From contig OX439042.1 of NCBI GenBank assembly GCA_949317995.1, positions 15,355,174 through 15,419,173 on the forward strand: a stretch of 64,000 bases of DNA. Direction: 5' to 3'. Each line of letters begins with the position of its first letter. Position 1 is the first letter of the stretch. This DNA comes from Acholoe squamosa. Its lineage: Eukaryota > Annelida > Polychaeta > Phyllodocida > Polynoidae. Both the position numbers and the translations under genes were made by a program. A model generated the notes under the pieces. The model did not search any database and was not told the DNA's origin. It was given only the letters and a program-made list of their open reading frames with translations. Positions 25,801 to 40,800 of the stretch are shown piece by piece.

Positions 25801-28800
25801 TTTTCACTTCTGGATCCACTCCCTTCCAAATCCTGTTTAGCTCTGCCCAAAACCTCTTTGGCTCATTGCGATACTTATCAAGTAGTGCTGACACGTTGTT
25901 CCTTGCATTTTCATTCATTCTAGCTTTTATCACCTTATTTAGCCTATTGACCTCTCTCATCTACACTACTCTCAGAGCTGCACATGATTTCCTTGCTTTG
26001 CGGAATAATTTTTTTTTCTTTTTGGAGAGTGTTTTTACATTGTCTGGGAGTGGCTTCCTACCATTAGCTGGTATTTTGAAGGTCTTTATTGGGTGGTTTG
26101 CATCCAAATATGCTTTAACATAGCTAATCCCAGCTCTGTACAGTGTATCTGGGTCATAGTCTGGTGGTTGAACTTCCTGATTCCAGCCCTCCATGTGAGC
26201 ATGTAGTGATTCTGGGTAGTAGTTTTTGTAAGACCTCCCTGTGATTTCTTTCTTTGTGTGTCTCAATCTTACTTGCTTTTTGATCACAAAGAGGGGCACA
26301 TGGTCACTTTGGAGGTCATTAGCCAGCCCATGCTCTGAGCAGTGCTGTGCATCAGTGTATATATGATCTATCATTAACCTGCCAAATGGATGATAATGTG
26401 TTGGCGGGGTCTTGAGATATTATAAGTGCAGATCACGTAGGAATTTTGTCACATATTCAAATTTAACACTGTTTGTAGTTGTGGCATTGACGTTCATGTC
26501 ACCTAAAATCCATTTTTCCTTGCTGCTGCACACCGGAAGGTTTAACATATTCTTGAGGATCTTATAGGCAAACTTGGTATTCCCTTTAGGTGGTTTGTGA
26601 ACTGATATGACTACCCTTTTCTTTTGCCCAGGGTATGTCATGATTATTCCCACACTTTCAAGGTCTATACTCGAGTGGTGGAATTCATTGACCTCTCTAG
26701 TATATGGAGCATATGTATGAGCCACATATGAGGCTACACCACCGCCTTTTTCCCTAAGTGCCTCAGTCTATCATTCCTGTACATATGCAGGCCACCAATA
26801 TGCATTTTACCAGTGGGGGTGCTCTTTTTTAGCCAAGTTTCAGCAATACATAAGTAGTCAATGTTGGGTAATGCTGGCCTGATGGTGTTAATTTTACCTT
26901 TTAGGCTTCTTGTGTTCATAGCCATTAATCTGAGCCCCTTCTGTTCCCCTATATATTTCAGGGATCTGTACGACATCCTAAGTGGTTGGTGAAACAGTAT
27001 AGTGCTTTCACTCATTTGGATTGGTGTGTGGAAGTAACAAACTCTCCGTATCAGTACATTTAACAACCAACAAAACAACACAGATAACTTCATAGTTACA
27101 ACACAGTCCTATAGCCCACTGGTACGTCGGGGCATTACGTAGAAGATAAATGTTGGTTAATACTGGTTTTTATCCTAGAGATGCAAGTAAAGTCAATTTG
27201 GTCTCTTTAAATGCATGGTGTGCATTTATGCACTTGACAATCACATAGAATCAAACTATAGGAAATCATACACTGCAAAAATGGTGTTTAGATCCTAAAC
27301 ACAATTCTAAACATATTCTTGCAATGTTTTTGTAATCACATTAATGTCATAAACATGTTTAGCCAAACAATATGCTTAGCTCAAGTGTTTAGAAATCTAG
27401 GTGTTTAGGTTTAAACTTTGTGTTTAGATATCTATGAATTTTTGTGTTTAGATGTTTATGAATTTTTGTGTTTAGATGTCTAAATGCTTTGACGGAGAGT
27501 TAGGGTGTGCAGACATGTATACATTTAAAAAAAAGATGTCTTTTGTTTGTTTTCTCATTTACTGGGGGGGGGGGGGTATTCACATATCAAAGTCTCCAAA
27601 GATGTCAGCCACACCTATTTAAGTGTGCATGCATGTACACACTGCATCAGAATGAGAGACTTGAGAAAGTACAACAGCTTGGCAGGAAGGAAATTGCTTT
27701 GTCTATTCCAGAATAACATGAAATAGGTGTAAGTCATTGAGCTTATTGATTATTTCATGCTAATGATGGTGGTGTAAGGTCAATCTAGTCAACTTTCCAT
27801 TGCCCTTTCTCTTCTCATGACATTCAATGAATAGAAACTATAACAAACATGGGGTTTGGGTACATTTGTCACAAAAATTGATTATAATTGTGTAAAGATA
27901 GTCCATTCAAAGGTAGTGATGCTACCTGGTGTGGATTCAACATCCATGTATCTAAACATAATGATGTTTAAATCTAAACACCTACTATTCAACTGTCTCA
28001 ACTCTAAACATCTAAACATGTTTAGCAAAAATGTTTATGTAGTTAGAATAAAAGTGTTCATTTCCTAAATGTGTAGTCGATGAGACATCTAACTGACCTA
28101 TGTGTTTAGGTTTTAACGTGTTTAGACCTAAACACGTTTAAAATCTAAACACCATTTTTGCAGTGTAGCATGTTAACTTATGTATCTAGATCAATACAGT
28201 GAGGCACTCCTGTATACAGGGGCTCAAGCTATTTTTATTTTTTTTTTATTCGACACTCCTGTCATTCAGGTTTTCTCAGCTTTTTCACGTACACAGTGAC
28301 TTAAGAAATAAAGTAATAAATTGTTATCAAACCAGTCACAAAGCTGTAAATCAAAGTGTTTATCAATGTATGCGTAGCTCAATGGGCTCCCTCCAAAGGT
28401 CTTCAAACAATAAACTGCACATGGTCGTGTGTGTACAGTAATGCACTTCTCAAGCAACTGAACTGAAGTGTGCGTTTTGCTTTCACGCAACTTAATCTAG
28501 GCTTGGTGATAATGAACCACCATAGACCTGTATGGAGACTTACATTTTCCATGTTTGGGCAGCTATGCACTGATGATAAGCAGCCAACAGTACATTAAGT
28601 AGCCCGGTAATTCATTAAAGCAACTGGGAAATGCCATAGTGGTAGTCAACCACGTTGGCACTATTAAATCAGCCTCCTTTAGTCATTTAAATAGCACTAC
28701 TGATAAGCAACCAGCAGTACTAATCAGTCGTGTGGAACCAAGTAATCACAGCAACTGGATAGAAATTCCGTGATAAACAACCACAGAGTTCCTATTTCAA

Positions 28801-31800
28801 TCATATTCACATGTGTCAGGAGCCGTCTAACCATGGATTAAAGGTCCTTAGATTATTGCTGCGTCGCAGTCCTTTACCAAGCATGCCATTATCAAATCTG
28901 CTACCTGCCTTTGTACATAGCTATCAGGTAAATAGCCATCAGTCAGACCCGTATAGATGTGTTTCATTGGTCTCCCAGGGTGCATCTTGTGGCATACTCG
29001 CTGTATGAAGGGTGTATGCAGTCTGTACCTGCTATTAAGTCTCATAATACCCTCATTCACTTCACAAACTGTTTCATTTAGAATTACCTGGTGAGTGTGT
29101 GGTACTTTATCAGTACCTCCCCGAATCACTGACAGCTCACCCCCGTATGGTGTGCATATCAGGATTTAAACATCACCATTTACACTCATGGCACTCTCCA
29201 GTAAGGACTCATCGATCCAGTAGGTCTAGTTTTGCATAGTCCATGTATACCTGACGTAGTCTTAATTTAGTACGATCATCATTCATGGATACTAAGTCAT
29301 AAAAACCATGGTAGCTAGTCTTGACTATAATCCACCCTGGTAGGGCTTATATCGACTATAGTTGACAGACATCATATAGGATGTGTATAGGATTTGCAAA
29401 CAGGCCCATCCATATAGGTACTATACTTTTTTAGAGGCCACCCCCATGGCCAGGACAATCATTTCTGCTCTACCCTTTAATGGTTAAAAGCTGAAAAGCT
29501 GTGCAAATAGTGTGAAAATAGGGGTTTGAAATATATTCTACTCTTAAGAGATTCAATCAAAAATAAGCTTGACTTATGCAGAGGCAGACACAAAATCACA
29601 GGCCATTGCCAGCCCAGCTATAGTGTCTACTCCTGAATCTGTTGCTTTGGAATATGTAATGGAAAACCTCCGCAGAGCTGGAGGTTTTATGGCAATATAC
29701 TCCATCCACTGAAGTTTATGTAACAGTAAAACCATAAATATAACCATATTTTGACATAAATTGTAGAGGCCTAGAAGAGGATTTGAATCGTCTACACTGG
29801 TTGTGATACAAAGCTATGATAAGTATATATGGTGTTCAAGTCTACAATCGCCAGCAGTCTCAATAGTATAATGTCTGACTTTGAATCACAGAATGTGGGT
29901 TCAAGACTGCGTAGGAAAAGTGTTTTTAACTTACACATACAAGGTAAAAGGAGTCTTGTAAAAGGCCCCCCTGAATCCCCCCTTTGTCATTTTGCAACCA
30001 GAGGATGTTCATTATAATACATCATTTTTAGAATTTGTTGCAAAAATGACAGTGGTCAACCGAGAATAAAACAAAATCACACCAGGGGTTTGAACCTGTG
30101 TGGTCTAGATTTCTAGTACCAGGCCTTAACCACTTCACTAGACTGACCAGTCAAACTTTCAAAGTGAAATCACCCTGTTTAACTATAATTGATTACTCAG
30201 TCATAGAAGTAGCATATTGCCCTTCAGTAGATGTTCTAACATTCTGAGTATCAGCTGAGGACTCATGGTGTAATGGTTAGCACATGAGACTCAGGATCCC
30301 AGGACTGACTGGTGCGTGGGTACGAATCCCATATGAGACAGAATTTTCCCAAGAATTACATCTGCTGTTCAAAAATGACCTTTTTCATAAAATCTCCTGC
30401 TACGCTTGGCCTATTTCAGAAAACCTCCTCCCAGACCTGACCCAATTCACAAAACCTCCTGCTAGAATTAACCTAATTCATAAAACCTCCTGTTGGCCCC
30501 CAAACTGTTGAATATGGAAATAAACCTACAGTAGGAACAATAGGGTGCAGAGTGTCAATGGACGATTCTGGGTATTATTATTATTTTTCATATTTACTAA
30601 TTTTTTCGCCATATAAAACCCAAGCTCTGCTCACGATCCATACTCAACAATCTCCTGCATTCCTCAATAGGAACCAGGATCCTTTAGTCATCACAAACAC
30701 ATTTCCTCCATGAGGCTCTGTGACATAATGTAGACGTATGTAATTACATTCCAATCATATCTACACCCACACAGCCCCGCTGGAGGATGTGGGGTCCACC
30801 TGTGGTGCCATATTTGGAATGAGAGAATATTTCACAATCTCCTCTCAATCCTCATCAATATGATTAACACACAGGTGGCAATCTCTCCCTATGACACGTG
30901 TCCCTATTTCATTGAGCCACGTGTATAGAATATTTCACAACACCGCGAGCTGCTCAAGTCCTTCATATAAAAGGCAGCTTGAGCAGCTCCCAATCATCTC
31001 TCCCAACTTACACCTTACACCTATACCTAGAACCTACGACAGGTTGAGCTATAGGATCGGAGGCAGAGCTTAGATCTTGGGGAGTGTTATCATTGTTACC
31101 ACCTTTATGAAACACTCATGTCAGCTATGCAATAAAAGGATCAACTGAACTTCCCTGGATTCCGTGTACATTCACTTCACCACATGTAACTGTCCGTTGA
31201 CACGATGGTGGATGAACCCTCCAAGAATATCCCACTACCAACCTCTCATTAAACATGAGCAATAGTGAGACATCACCTAAGGAGCCAGCTTCAGAACAAC
31301 GCACCTTTACATCACCTGGGCTAGACGCGCCCAACCAACCCACAAGTGATACTACACATCACCTCCAGAGGCAAACTTCATCTCCAGATGCACTGACATT
31401 GGATCCAGTCTTACCTATAGCACTGCAGGCCCACGTATTACAACCTGTGAGTACCGGTATTGAGCAATTTTCCTCTACAATAGTGGACCACAATACTGGA
31501 GCACACACCAGTACCCCAGTATCACTACCTGCACCAGGATTAGACATCACCTTACCTGGTTACTCACAAGTAAATTCACCGCCACTAAGACTTTCTGGTA
31601 TAACTAGCCCAACCTCTGAAGTACCTGTGGACAATACACAGAGCCACTTGTACCTCGATCCACCGCTGGAGGACAGAACACCAGAGCTTCAAGCCGCCCT
31701 CCAGGATATCACTCCCCCACAACCCACAACACCTAGTGCAGCTGCATCTGCAGCACAGACTAACCCAGGTGTAACTTCACATAAACCACCAGTTTGTGAG

Positions 31801-34800
31801 GAGCCAGTGGTTGTGGACACAGACTCTGACGCTTCCCTAGACGCTGATTACTGGAGAGACAGAATCGGATCAGCAGTTTCTAGGTGGAGAGCAGCCTATG
31901 AAAACGGTGTAGGCAGGGTTTCCAATAACAACTCTGGACACCCGGTAGGAGACAATCCAAACTTCTCACTCAACATTAATAGACTATTGGATGAGTGGCT
32001 TGACCCTACTGTTACCCAGCCAAACCGATACCAATCCACTTCTGAAGAGGAGGACCTGTACCCCCCACCTGTGTACACACCTACACAGCCACTTAGAACC
32101 AGGTCAGTGAACTCACCACCCAGACAAGGCTCTAGATTTAGAAGGAGGGCCCAATCAAGCTCACCTCTTAGAAGAAGAACCCCCACTGGTAACAGACTAC
32201 TGAGAAGTGTGGACGGAGCTACAAGCAGGTCTCATCTCGTAGCTACAACCCCGCTACTCAATAGAGGCAATAGGACGCCTTACAACTCACCTCACCTCAT
32301 CGGTTCACCTGGAGAAGATACTGAAGTAACCTTTCCCCGCCGACCCAATATGGCAATGTCCCGAGGTCAGCCCCCTCAGTATGACCAGGAGGACATGAGG
32401 AGAAGTCTTGTCAGGGACTGTACTAACGCTGTCAGTGAATCTCTCTCTGAGCTATTAGCCAAACACGTGGGCACCCTATCCACTGAGATTAAAAATCATG
32501 GACAGGAACACTCAGATCAGTTGGCTAGAGTACACCTCAGGTTAGATGACATGGAACGCTGGAAGGAGCATATGGAAAGCAACACCGCCCACAACTTCAG
32601 GCAGGCAGAACAAGGCAATATGGAAGTTCTCAGAAGATCCGAGGATTTCACATATCAAATGACTGACCAGCTCAGCAAAAACATGGACTCAATGAGGCTT
32701 GACCTAATGAGGGCCATTCAAAGCCATTCTAACAATGCCGACACCACCAACTCCAGCCAAACTGCCACCAGCGCCCAAGGCAATCCAGGACACACACAAT
32801 CCACTCCTCCTTACCCCACGGCACCTGACTACAGCCCCAGCCATAATGACATGACAGGAGCAAGGCTGAGCCCACCACATGCCTTCAGGGACAACAGTAA
32901 CCAAAATGCAGCATCACATGCACTACACCAATCTCCAGCAGCTAGTGCACCAAACACCCACCAGGGGGCGATAACATCTTGTAACACAGCGCCTAATCTA
33001 AACCAACATGGTGGCCATGTGGTTAATGGTGTTTACAGTCCCCAAGGACAAACAAGCAACCACTCTGGACTACCATATCCTCCTAGGTATGATCATATAG
33101 CACACTCCACACCGGTAGTGCACCAGGGAGGATACCATGGCGCTGAGTATACCAGATTTTCCCCTAGTAGAATGGACAGCGACAAGCTCACATCTGCCCA
33201 GTTAGGCTCATTCAACAAGCCTGAACCTTTTGATAAACCGACGCCCTACAGGTCTGCAGCAAAATTTCTGACTGAATTTAAATTCTTCATAAGGAATGTG
33301 CACGCCAAGAGGCCCGACCTACATGCAACTTGCCTGTACACTTTTCTCAAAGGGAGGGCAGCTCAGTGGTTTTTCAGCAACATAATGGACAAGCCCATCA
33401 TGCAAAACAATGACGCCGTCTATGAAGCTTTCTTGGCGAGATTTGGCACTCCCGACCTCAGTACCATCCTCAAGGGATACAGAGCCAGGAAACAAAAGCC
33501 AAATGAAACCACTGAGGACTACCTTGCAGACATGACCATGTTGTTGTCCAGCAGCAGCATAGACAAGGCTTCACAAATGGACTACCTTGTAAATGGCCTC
33601 AGACCCGAGCTGAAAAATGTTGTTGTAGCTAAGTCTCCCAAGACCTTGCTGGAAGCTGAACAATTAGCCATAAATCAAGAACTGAACCTCGAGGCTATAA
33701 AAATCGCTCAGAATAGCTCAGCAGAGTTATGTGCAGTAGGCTACAATAAGGACGACAACAGATCCAGAAAGGATAAATATCAGCGCGACCACAAGAAAGA
33801 AGACAGACTGCCCAGTAGTAACTACAACAAGCAGTATGAAAATAAATTCAAAAACAGTTACAGAGGAAGGTCCAAGTCTTCAGACAGATCCAATCCCAAG
33901 GACTACAGATCTAATTCCAAAAATAGGTCCGACTATAAGTCCCCAGGAAGAGATAGGTCAAAAGACAGATCAGAACAAAGGTCAAGATCCTCTGATAGCA
34001 ACAAAAGTTTTGTCTTCATACCAGTTGCTGGACAGCCAAATAACAGTAAAAATGTCTCCTTCATGGTCCCAGCTGACTTCACCATCCCAGACAATTGGGT
34101 ACAACAATCATTGAAGAAGTCCAGAGACCCAACCCCAGGCAGGAACTACTCCAGAAGCCATTCAGGATCTCAGTCTGAGGCCGACAATGACAGCCCCAAT
34201 AACACACAAGATGAATAGGGATCAGGGGAAGGCACTCAAGCACCTAGTGACCCCGACCCCACCCGGACCACGACCATCAAATTATCCAAGGACACTTCTC
34301 GAGATGCTGATGCAGAAATGAATTCAGTAGACTCCCAATCATCCAGTTCGAATTATACCAACTTCTTGAATACCAATGAGAATTCAGACTCCAGTGATGA
34401 CGAGGACGAGTATGAGGACCAGAGCCAGAGGACTTCAATCCTGAGACTGAGGATCAAATCTGAGCAGTATGGGCAGCAAGGTAAGGCCATTTACGTTGAT
34501 ACAGAATTAACCAAAGGTGCAGTTTCTGTAGACATAAATAACCACTTGTATAGAGCTCTTGTTGACTCAGGCGCCTCACTTTCCTTTATTAGCCAAAAAA
34601 TGGCTGACAAAATCGCGAACACACCAAATTTTAGACACAGGAGACGCGCGCGACTGACAGTTTTATTGGCTGATAAAACCCCCATCCAAGTAAATCACTC
34701 CATGACTGTAACATTCCTCATTGGTGGCCATGAATTCAGATCCAGATTCCATGTGGTACCTGAACTGAACCATCCCCTAATTTTAGGAGTAAATTTCATG

Positions 34801-37800
34801 ACCAAATACAAAGCCAAAATTTCCTTTGGACCGACTCCCCCATCGCCCAACTACATCAGGGCAAACAAAAATGTTGATATTCCACCAAACACTGAAGCCA
34901 CTTTCAATGCGGTTGTGATAGGGAATAGCAACATTGTGGGAAAAACTGGATTGACTGAGAACTCAGGTTCTACCCTACCGGTACTTATTAAGCACGCCAT
35001 AGTTAAACCTAGATCAGACCTTAAGATAGTACCAGTAACAGTAGCTAACCCAAATGACTTCCCCATCAAGATAAAAAGACACATGAACCTCGGTGTATTT
35101 AGACTTTTCAACATCAAAAAGGCTGTACCCATTGGTGCACTCAATAGCGCCCATTCACTCAACAGTGTAACAACAGAAAAGGACTTATTCCCAATCAATT
35201 GTGGAGAGGATCCCATGGACCAACTCCCCAAATGGAATGAACCTTTGAAGTATAAAATCTGTGAAAAACTCTCTGAAATTCGAAGGCAACAGATCAAAAA
35301 CATCGTTGAGGCCAATAGGCAAGCCTTTGTCCTAAATGAAAGCGCCATAGGTCTCAATGTAGAAAATGAAGTTAAACTGGAATTAAAACCAGACTTCAAA
35401 CCCTGCAACAGACCGTCGTATAGGATGTCCCCTCACAAAGAAATTTTTCAAAGGGAACTCCTGAAAAAACATTTAGAACAGGGGATAATAGAAGAGTGTA
35501 CCAAACCCTGTGAGTGGAACTCACCTGCCTTTTTAGTGCCGAAACCACAAGGTGACAGGTCAGTAGCCTCTGGTTGGAGAATTGTAGTTGACTACAGATG
35601 GGTAAATGAGAATTTAAAAACTTTCTCTTACTCATTCCCCAGAGCTGACGACCTCATGCAGCAGATAGGCAGAACGGGCGCCAAATATTTTTCCAAATTG
35701 GATGTCTACAGCGCCTACCACCAGATTCCCCTAGCAGAAGAATCTAGGCCACTTACCACTTTCTCTGCCAATGGCACGAGATACATGGCCAAAGTTCTCC
35801 CTATGGGACTCAAAACTTCAGGCCTATCCTTTATGAATGTAATGGAACAACTCCTCATGAAATGCAAGTATAAAAATGCTGTAGCATATGTAGATGATGT
35901 AGCCATTTACAGCCCCACGTGGGAAAGGCACTTACAAGATCTGGACGAGGTTTTAAAACTTTTTATCAGAGGAAACATCAAACTGAAATCAGAAAAATGT
36001 GAATTTGGAACTACCAAAATGGAATTTTTGGGTTTCAACGTAGACCAGCATGGTTTGTCACCATCCCCGGACAAAATAGGACCTGTCAAAACCTTCCCCC
36101 CACCTAAAAACATCCATGATCTTAGATGTTTCAATGGTATGGCGCAGTTTTACAAAAGGTTCATCAGAGGTTTTGCTCATGTCATGAAGCCCCTTTATGA
36201 GGCGACAAAAAGCACCTTTAAATGGACCACTGAGTGTCAGAGAGCCTTTGAGAAAATTAAAGCTGCTATCTGCACTGAAGCTGTGCTAAAATTCCCGGAC
36301 TATAACAGACCTTTTGTCATTTTTACTGACTCGAGCAACTACAGCTTAGGGGCTGTAATCACTCAGGTAGACGACTATGGTTTCTATAGACCAATTGAAT
36401 TTGCAGGGAGGGGTTTGACACCTCAAGAGTCTAGGTATGGGATAACTGATAAAGAACTGTTGGGAATAGTTTTTGCAGTCAAAAAGTTCCACCATTATGT
36501 GGATAGAACTCACTTCAAAGTATACTCGGACCACACCGCCCTGGTTTCCCTTTTCAATAAAAAGGAAAATATAACCAATGGAAGGTTAGCCAGGTGGGTC
36601 GACACAGTCATGTCCTACGACTTTGAAGTCAGATACCTGCAAGGCAGAGCCAATATTGTGGCAGATTTTCTTTCCAGAAGAAAATACCCGCCCGGCTCTG
36701 ATGACCCAATTCCCATCAGGTCTCAAGGTAAAATAATACTACCTCCTAAATCAGTCAAATTCTCTGACATTACCATGACCAAAGTTTTCAAATCAAATGA
36801 CCCAATTCCCAAAAATCCAGTCCTCATGGGACCACCTAGGTCCATACTAAAAGGAGGACAGATTTGGGGTAGCACTTCCAAGAAGCCAAAGGGTGTGATT
36901 GCCAAGAAAGGTAGCTCTGAGAGAGAAAAACTCAGCTCCATTCAAACTGTGCCCGAGCTGTGCATTTTAATTCGATCTAAAGCCAAGTTACCAGACCCAG
37001 CCACACCCCTCAGCCCAGCAAATCAACCAGAAGTAAACAGACCCGCCCCCCTAAGGTCAAGGACACCAAGACCAAACCAAGGGGCCGACCACCCAAATCT
37101 AGGTCACCCAGAGTATCAGTGAAATTAGCTAATACCAGAAGGGCTAAGCTATCACACAAAGTGCTACCCATGGCTGAACGAGCGATAAGCCAGCTATGTA
37201 AACACCACTCCCTAACCCCATCCAGGGAGACACTGATACAGGCACAGCAGGAGGATGTTTTCTCAAACTCCATGCTGTCATACATCAATAAGGGTGAATT
37301 ACCAGAGGACCCCAGCCTTAGCAAACAGATACTGCTAAACCACGACCAGTTCATGATTTTAGACGAAGTTTTATTCAGGATCACCAAATCAACCTATGGA
37401 GACAGTTTAGAGCCCACACTACAAATAGTGATGCCAGAAAAGTGGGCAGAATCACTAATTGAGGCCACACACTGCTCACCATTAGGAGGACACTTTGGTC
37501 CCACTAAAACATACGCAGCAATCAGATCCAGGTATTATTGGCGTTCCATGTTCAAACATGTTTTTGACTACTGTGGCACTTGCCACACATGTCTCACAAC
37601 AAAGAAAAGACCAAAACACCTGAGAACCCCAATGACCCTGAGAGACCCTGTTTTAACAGCCTACACTCACCTCACCATGGATACCATCGGTCCTTTCACA
37701 CCTGCTGTGGATGGATCCTCATTTATCCATGTTGTCACAGATCATGCTACCAGGCACATCACTGTTTGGTCCACAAAGGATAACACCAGCGCCGAAGTAG

Positions 37801-40800
37801 CGCTAGGATTTTTCCAAAGGGTTATTTGTGTTTTTGGAACCCCATCAGTCCTGAACACAGATAACGCACAACAGTATGGTTCCAAATATTTCACATCTTT
37901 TTGTGATAAATTCGGCATCAAACATGTGACAGGGAGTGCACATTGGTCAAAATCACAAGGTCTATGTGAGCGTCAACATCAAACAATAGAATCTTCACTC
38001 AGAGCCTTTGTCTCCAAATCACAAAAACATTGGTCGACCTTCCTACAGGCTATAGCATTCAGCATAAACAACACTGTATGCAGCGTGCTAGGATACTCAC
38101 CCAATCTTTTAGTATTTGGAAAACAAACACATCTCCCAACTGAGTCCTCCCTCTCATTGGTCCAACAAACTGAAGAGATCAAAGACAAGGAAAAATTGGT
38201 TACCGCCCTACTCAGTTTAAGAGATGACATCCAACTTAAGGCAGCTGAGAGCATGATCAAACACCATAAAAAGATGAAAGCCAGATATGACGCCACTGCT
38301 TCTCCATGCACCTACAACACAGCTCAGCTTGTGTATTTACAAATACCTAACCTGTTGGTCAAACAAACGAGCAAAAAGCTGCAGCCCACCTATAGTGGAC
38401 CATACATCATAATGAAAATGACTTCACCAGTAACTGCAAAACTAAAAAGGCTACAGGATGGTAAAGTATTGAAAAAATCAATACATGTATCTAGATTAAG
38501 GAGACCAATCACCAAGGCTAGCGCCAAGGCTGTGATCAAAAGACTGCAGTCTGGGCCAGTTAACACCTTGTATGACCCTGATCTAGATTTCACCCACATT
38601 GGTGAACCAGAATCCCCCGCAGTCAAAAAGAAAAGAGGACGACCTGCAAAGAAAGGACTTGTCACCTTTGCCCCTTCCCCAAAAAAGAAGACAAAGAAAA
38701 AGTCCACGAAAAAGAAATAGATTTTCAGAAAACACACAATTTCCCCCCCCCCAAACACCCACCTTAACCCCCCCCCCCCACATTTACACATACCTCTCTA
38801 CCTTTACCTCCAACCGGTGGCAGTTTTGGCCACGTGTTATTTCGTGCAATGATGTTTTTCCCCACAATTTTCTTTTCTCGTCATTTATCATTTTTATTAT
38901 CCAAACCACATACCAATTACCTTTAACGTCACAATTTCTACACAAAACCCCAAAAGCCTTCTGGCTTATTTTTACTGATGGGACATTGTCAAGAATTTTA
39001 TCTAGAGTTTGAGACTCAGACAGTCATATAATGATTGATTAAGGTTGGCACGCCACATAAATTACCCAAGGTCACAGCGTATTCTCGGTTCTTGGATCCT
39101 AACTCTAGGAACACGCATGCGCCGGTTTGTTACAAGCTCAGGGCTCCTCTATACCCTAAAGTATTACCAAATGACCGCCTATTGTAGGAGAGCAGCACCT
39201 AGACATCCTGATCCGTGTTTATACCTCTGTTTACCATCAGTACTGGAAGGTTTGGTGAGACACTTAATAAAATAATTCAGCACAGCTCCCTGCTGTGTTA
39301 TCACAACAGGAACAAGTGCACCCCTGGTAAGCTGACTAACCTCAGCACCACAGCCATTACTCCCCTCTTAATTATATTCAATATTCAGATCATCCAATGA
39401 TCATCCGTCAGGAATGGAAGGTACCCCTCCTCAATCTGCATATCACAGGCATGTCATATGCAAAACAACCAATAGCTAGGCCTCGTGCCATATATGGGTG
39501 AGACATACCTCATCGGGAGGCATGTAGTGAGGAATTAGCCAACCTCATGAAGTGCTTATAAGCCTCACACCACCCCCATCTTAACCACTCTTATCAAATA
39601 CACCAAACTCACCACATCCAGCCGCTATGGAGCAAGCATCCGGAGACCACAGGACCCAAGTGTCGGGACTGCCATGCAACAAGCCCAGGTAGGATCGGTC
39701 TTATGTGTCCATTAGTACTGTCATCAATCGTTCTAGCATGACAATGATGGAATCTACCATCATGTTGCCCAGATACCCATTACATGCCAATGGTAGTGTG
39801 CGCCCAGAGTGCTTTGTAAAATGTGATAGTTGAATTTGCAGTCGTTTTTCAAAACCATGTATGGCAGCCTGATTTTTCACAATCTTATTTATCAACCTCT
39901 TGACAAAACCCCCCACCAGCCCATTCATCTATCTTAGTCTAACAACAAACCTATCAAACCTTTTCTTATTATTCACAACAGCCTTAGAGCCCCAGAGATT
40001 AGACATGGAGCCAACTCAGGGTGGACCATCCACAATCTTTTAGGCCCAAACGGCATCAAAAGTAAGGCCATGGATCTGTTCGAGATCAGAATAACTATCA
40101 TGGAGCACAAAGACATGATCAAACGTATATCCAGCAAAGACTTAGGTGTATACCTAAACAACAAAACAGTTCAAAAAGAGCTCACCCTACAAGACCCAAT
40201 TGTATTATCGGCCACCAAGGCCATGATATTCGATCTATGCAAAGATTTCCCCACAGTCCCATTGTGGGACAGATTCAGTGAGGAAACATCAAGCTATATA
40301 GCACTCCTATGTGCCAGAACCCTGATTACCTCAGAGAAACCACTTAAAGAGCTACCAAGATATGAAACAGGTATCGGCAGATACAATGTCATAATCCAAT
40401 CAACAAATCTCCAGACCCAGCTGGCAGCGTTTGAAATGGCTAGATACTCCCCCTTATACAGTTAAAAGCTATCAACCCTGAATTGACCCATTTTTCCCCC
40501 CCTACACATTTACGATGTGAAAAATCAATTACTTTCCTTCAAATTCCTTTTTTTTTCTCTTCTCATGACAATTTTTTTTTTAACATGACTAAGATGGAGA
40601 CATCCTTGCTGGTTAAGATATCAGCCTAGCAACCTGATAACCTTTTAAATAACACGTCCCACCGCACACAACCAAGCGACCCCCCCCCCACATGTATAGG
40701 ACACCCACCGCCCAATCTACACAAACATACCTCACACAAAGCCAACTCCCCAACCCAAAACCCTTAAAAAGACCCACCTCACCCCGGACAAACAGTCCTA

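Noticed and set aside
28848..29129. 93-codon minus-strand ORF with fairly natural composition
   Set aside because: No recognisable domain, no ATG-context or splice support and no neighbouring element part. I cannot tell it from chance.
30259..30340. Functional tRNA-Gln gene
   Set aside because: The acceptor stem has mismatches, the anticodon loop is altered and the variable region is too long.
30891..31073. 60-codon ORF identical at 46482-46664
   Set aside because: It is inside both LTRs of element B and covers the promoter TATA box; not a gene.
31896..32186. Minus-strand ORFs within element B gag
   Set aside because: Shadows of a long low-complexity plus-strand frame; no independent features.
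10758..40465. Possible homology between the antisense ORF of element A and the spliced accessory protein of element B
   Set aside because: Similar sizes and helical look, but an eyeball alignment gives only scattered identities, at chance level. Needs a profile comparison before any claim.
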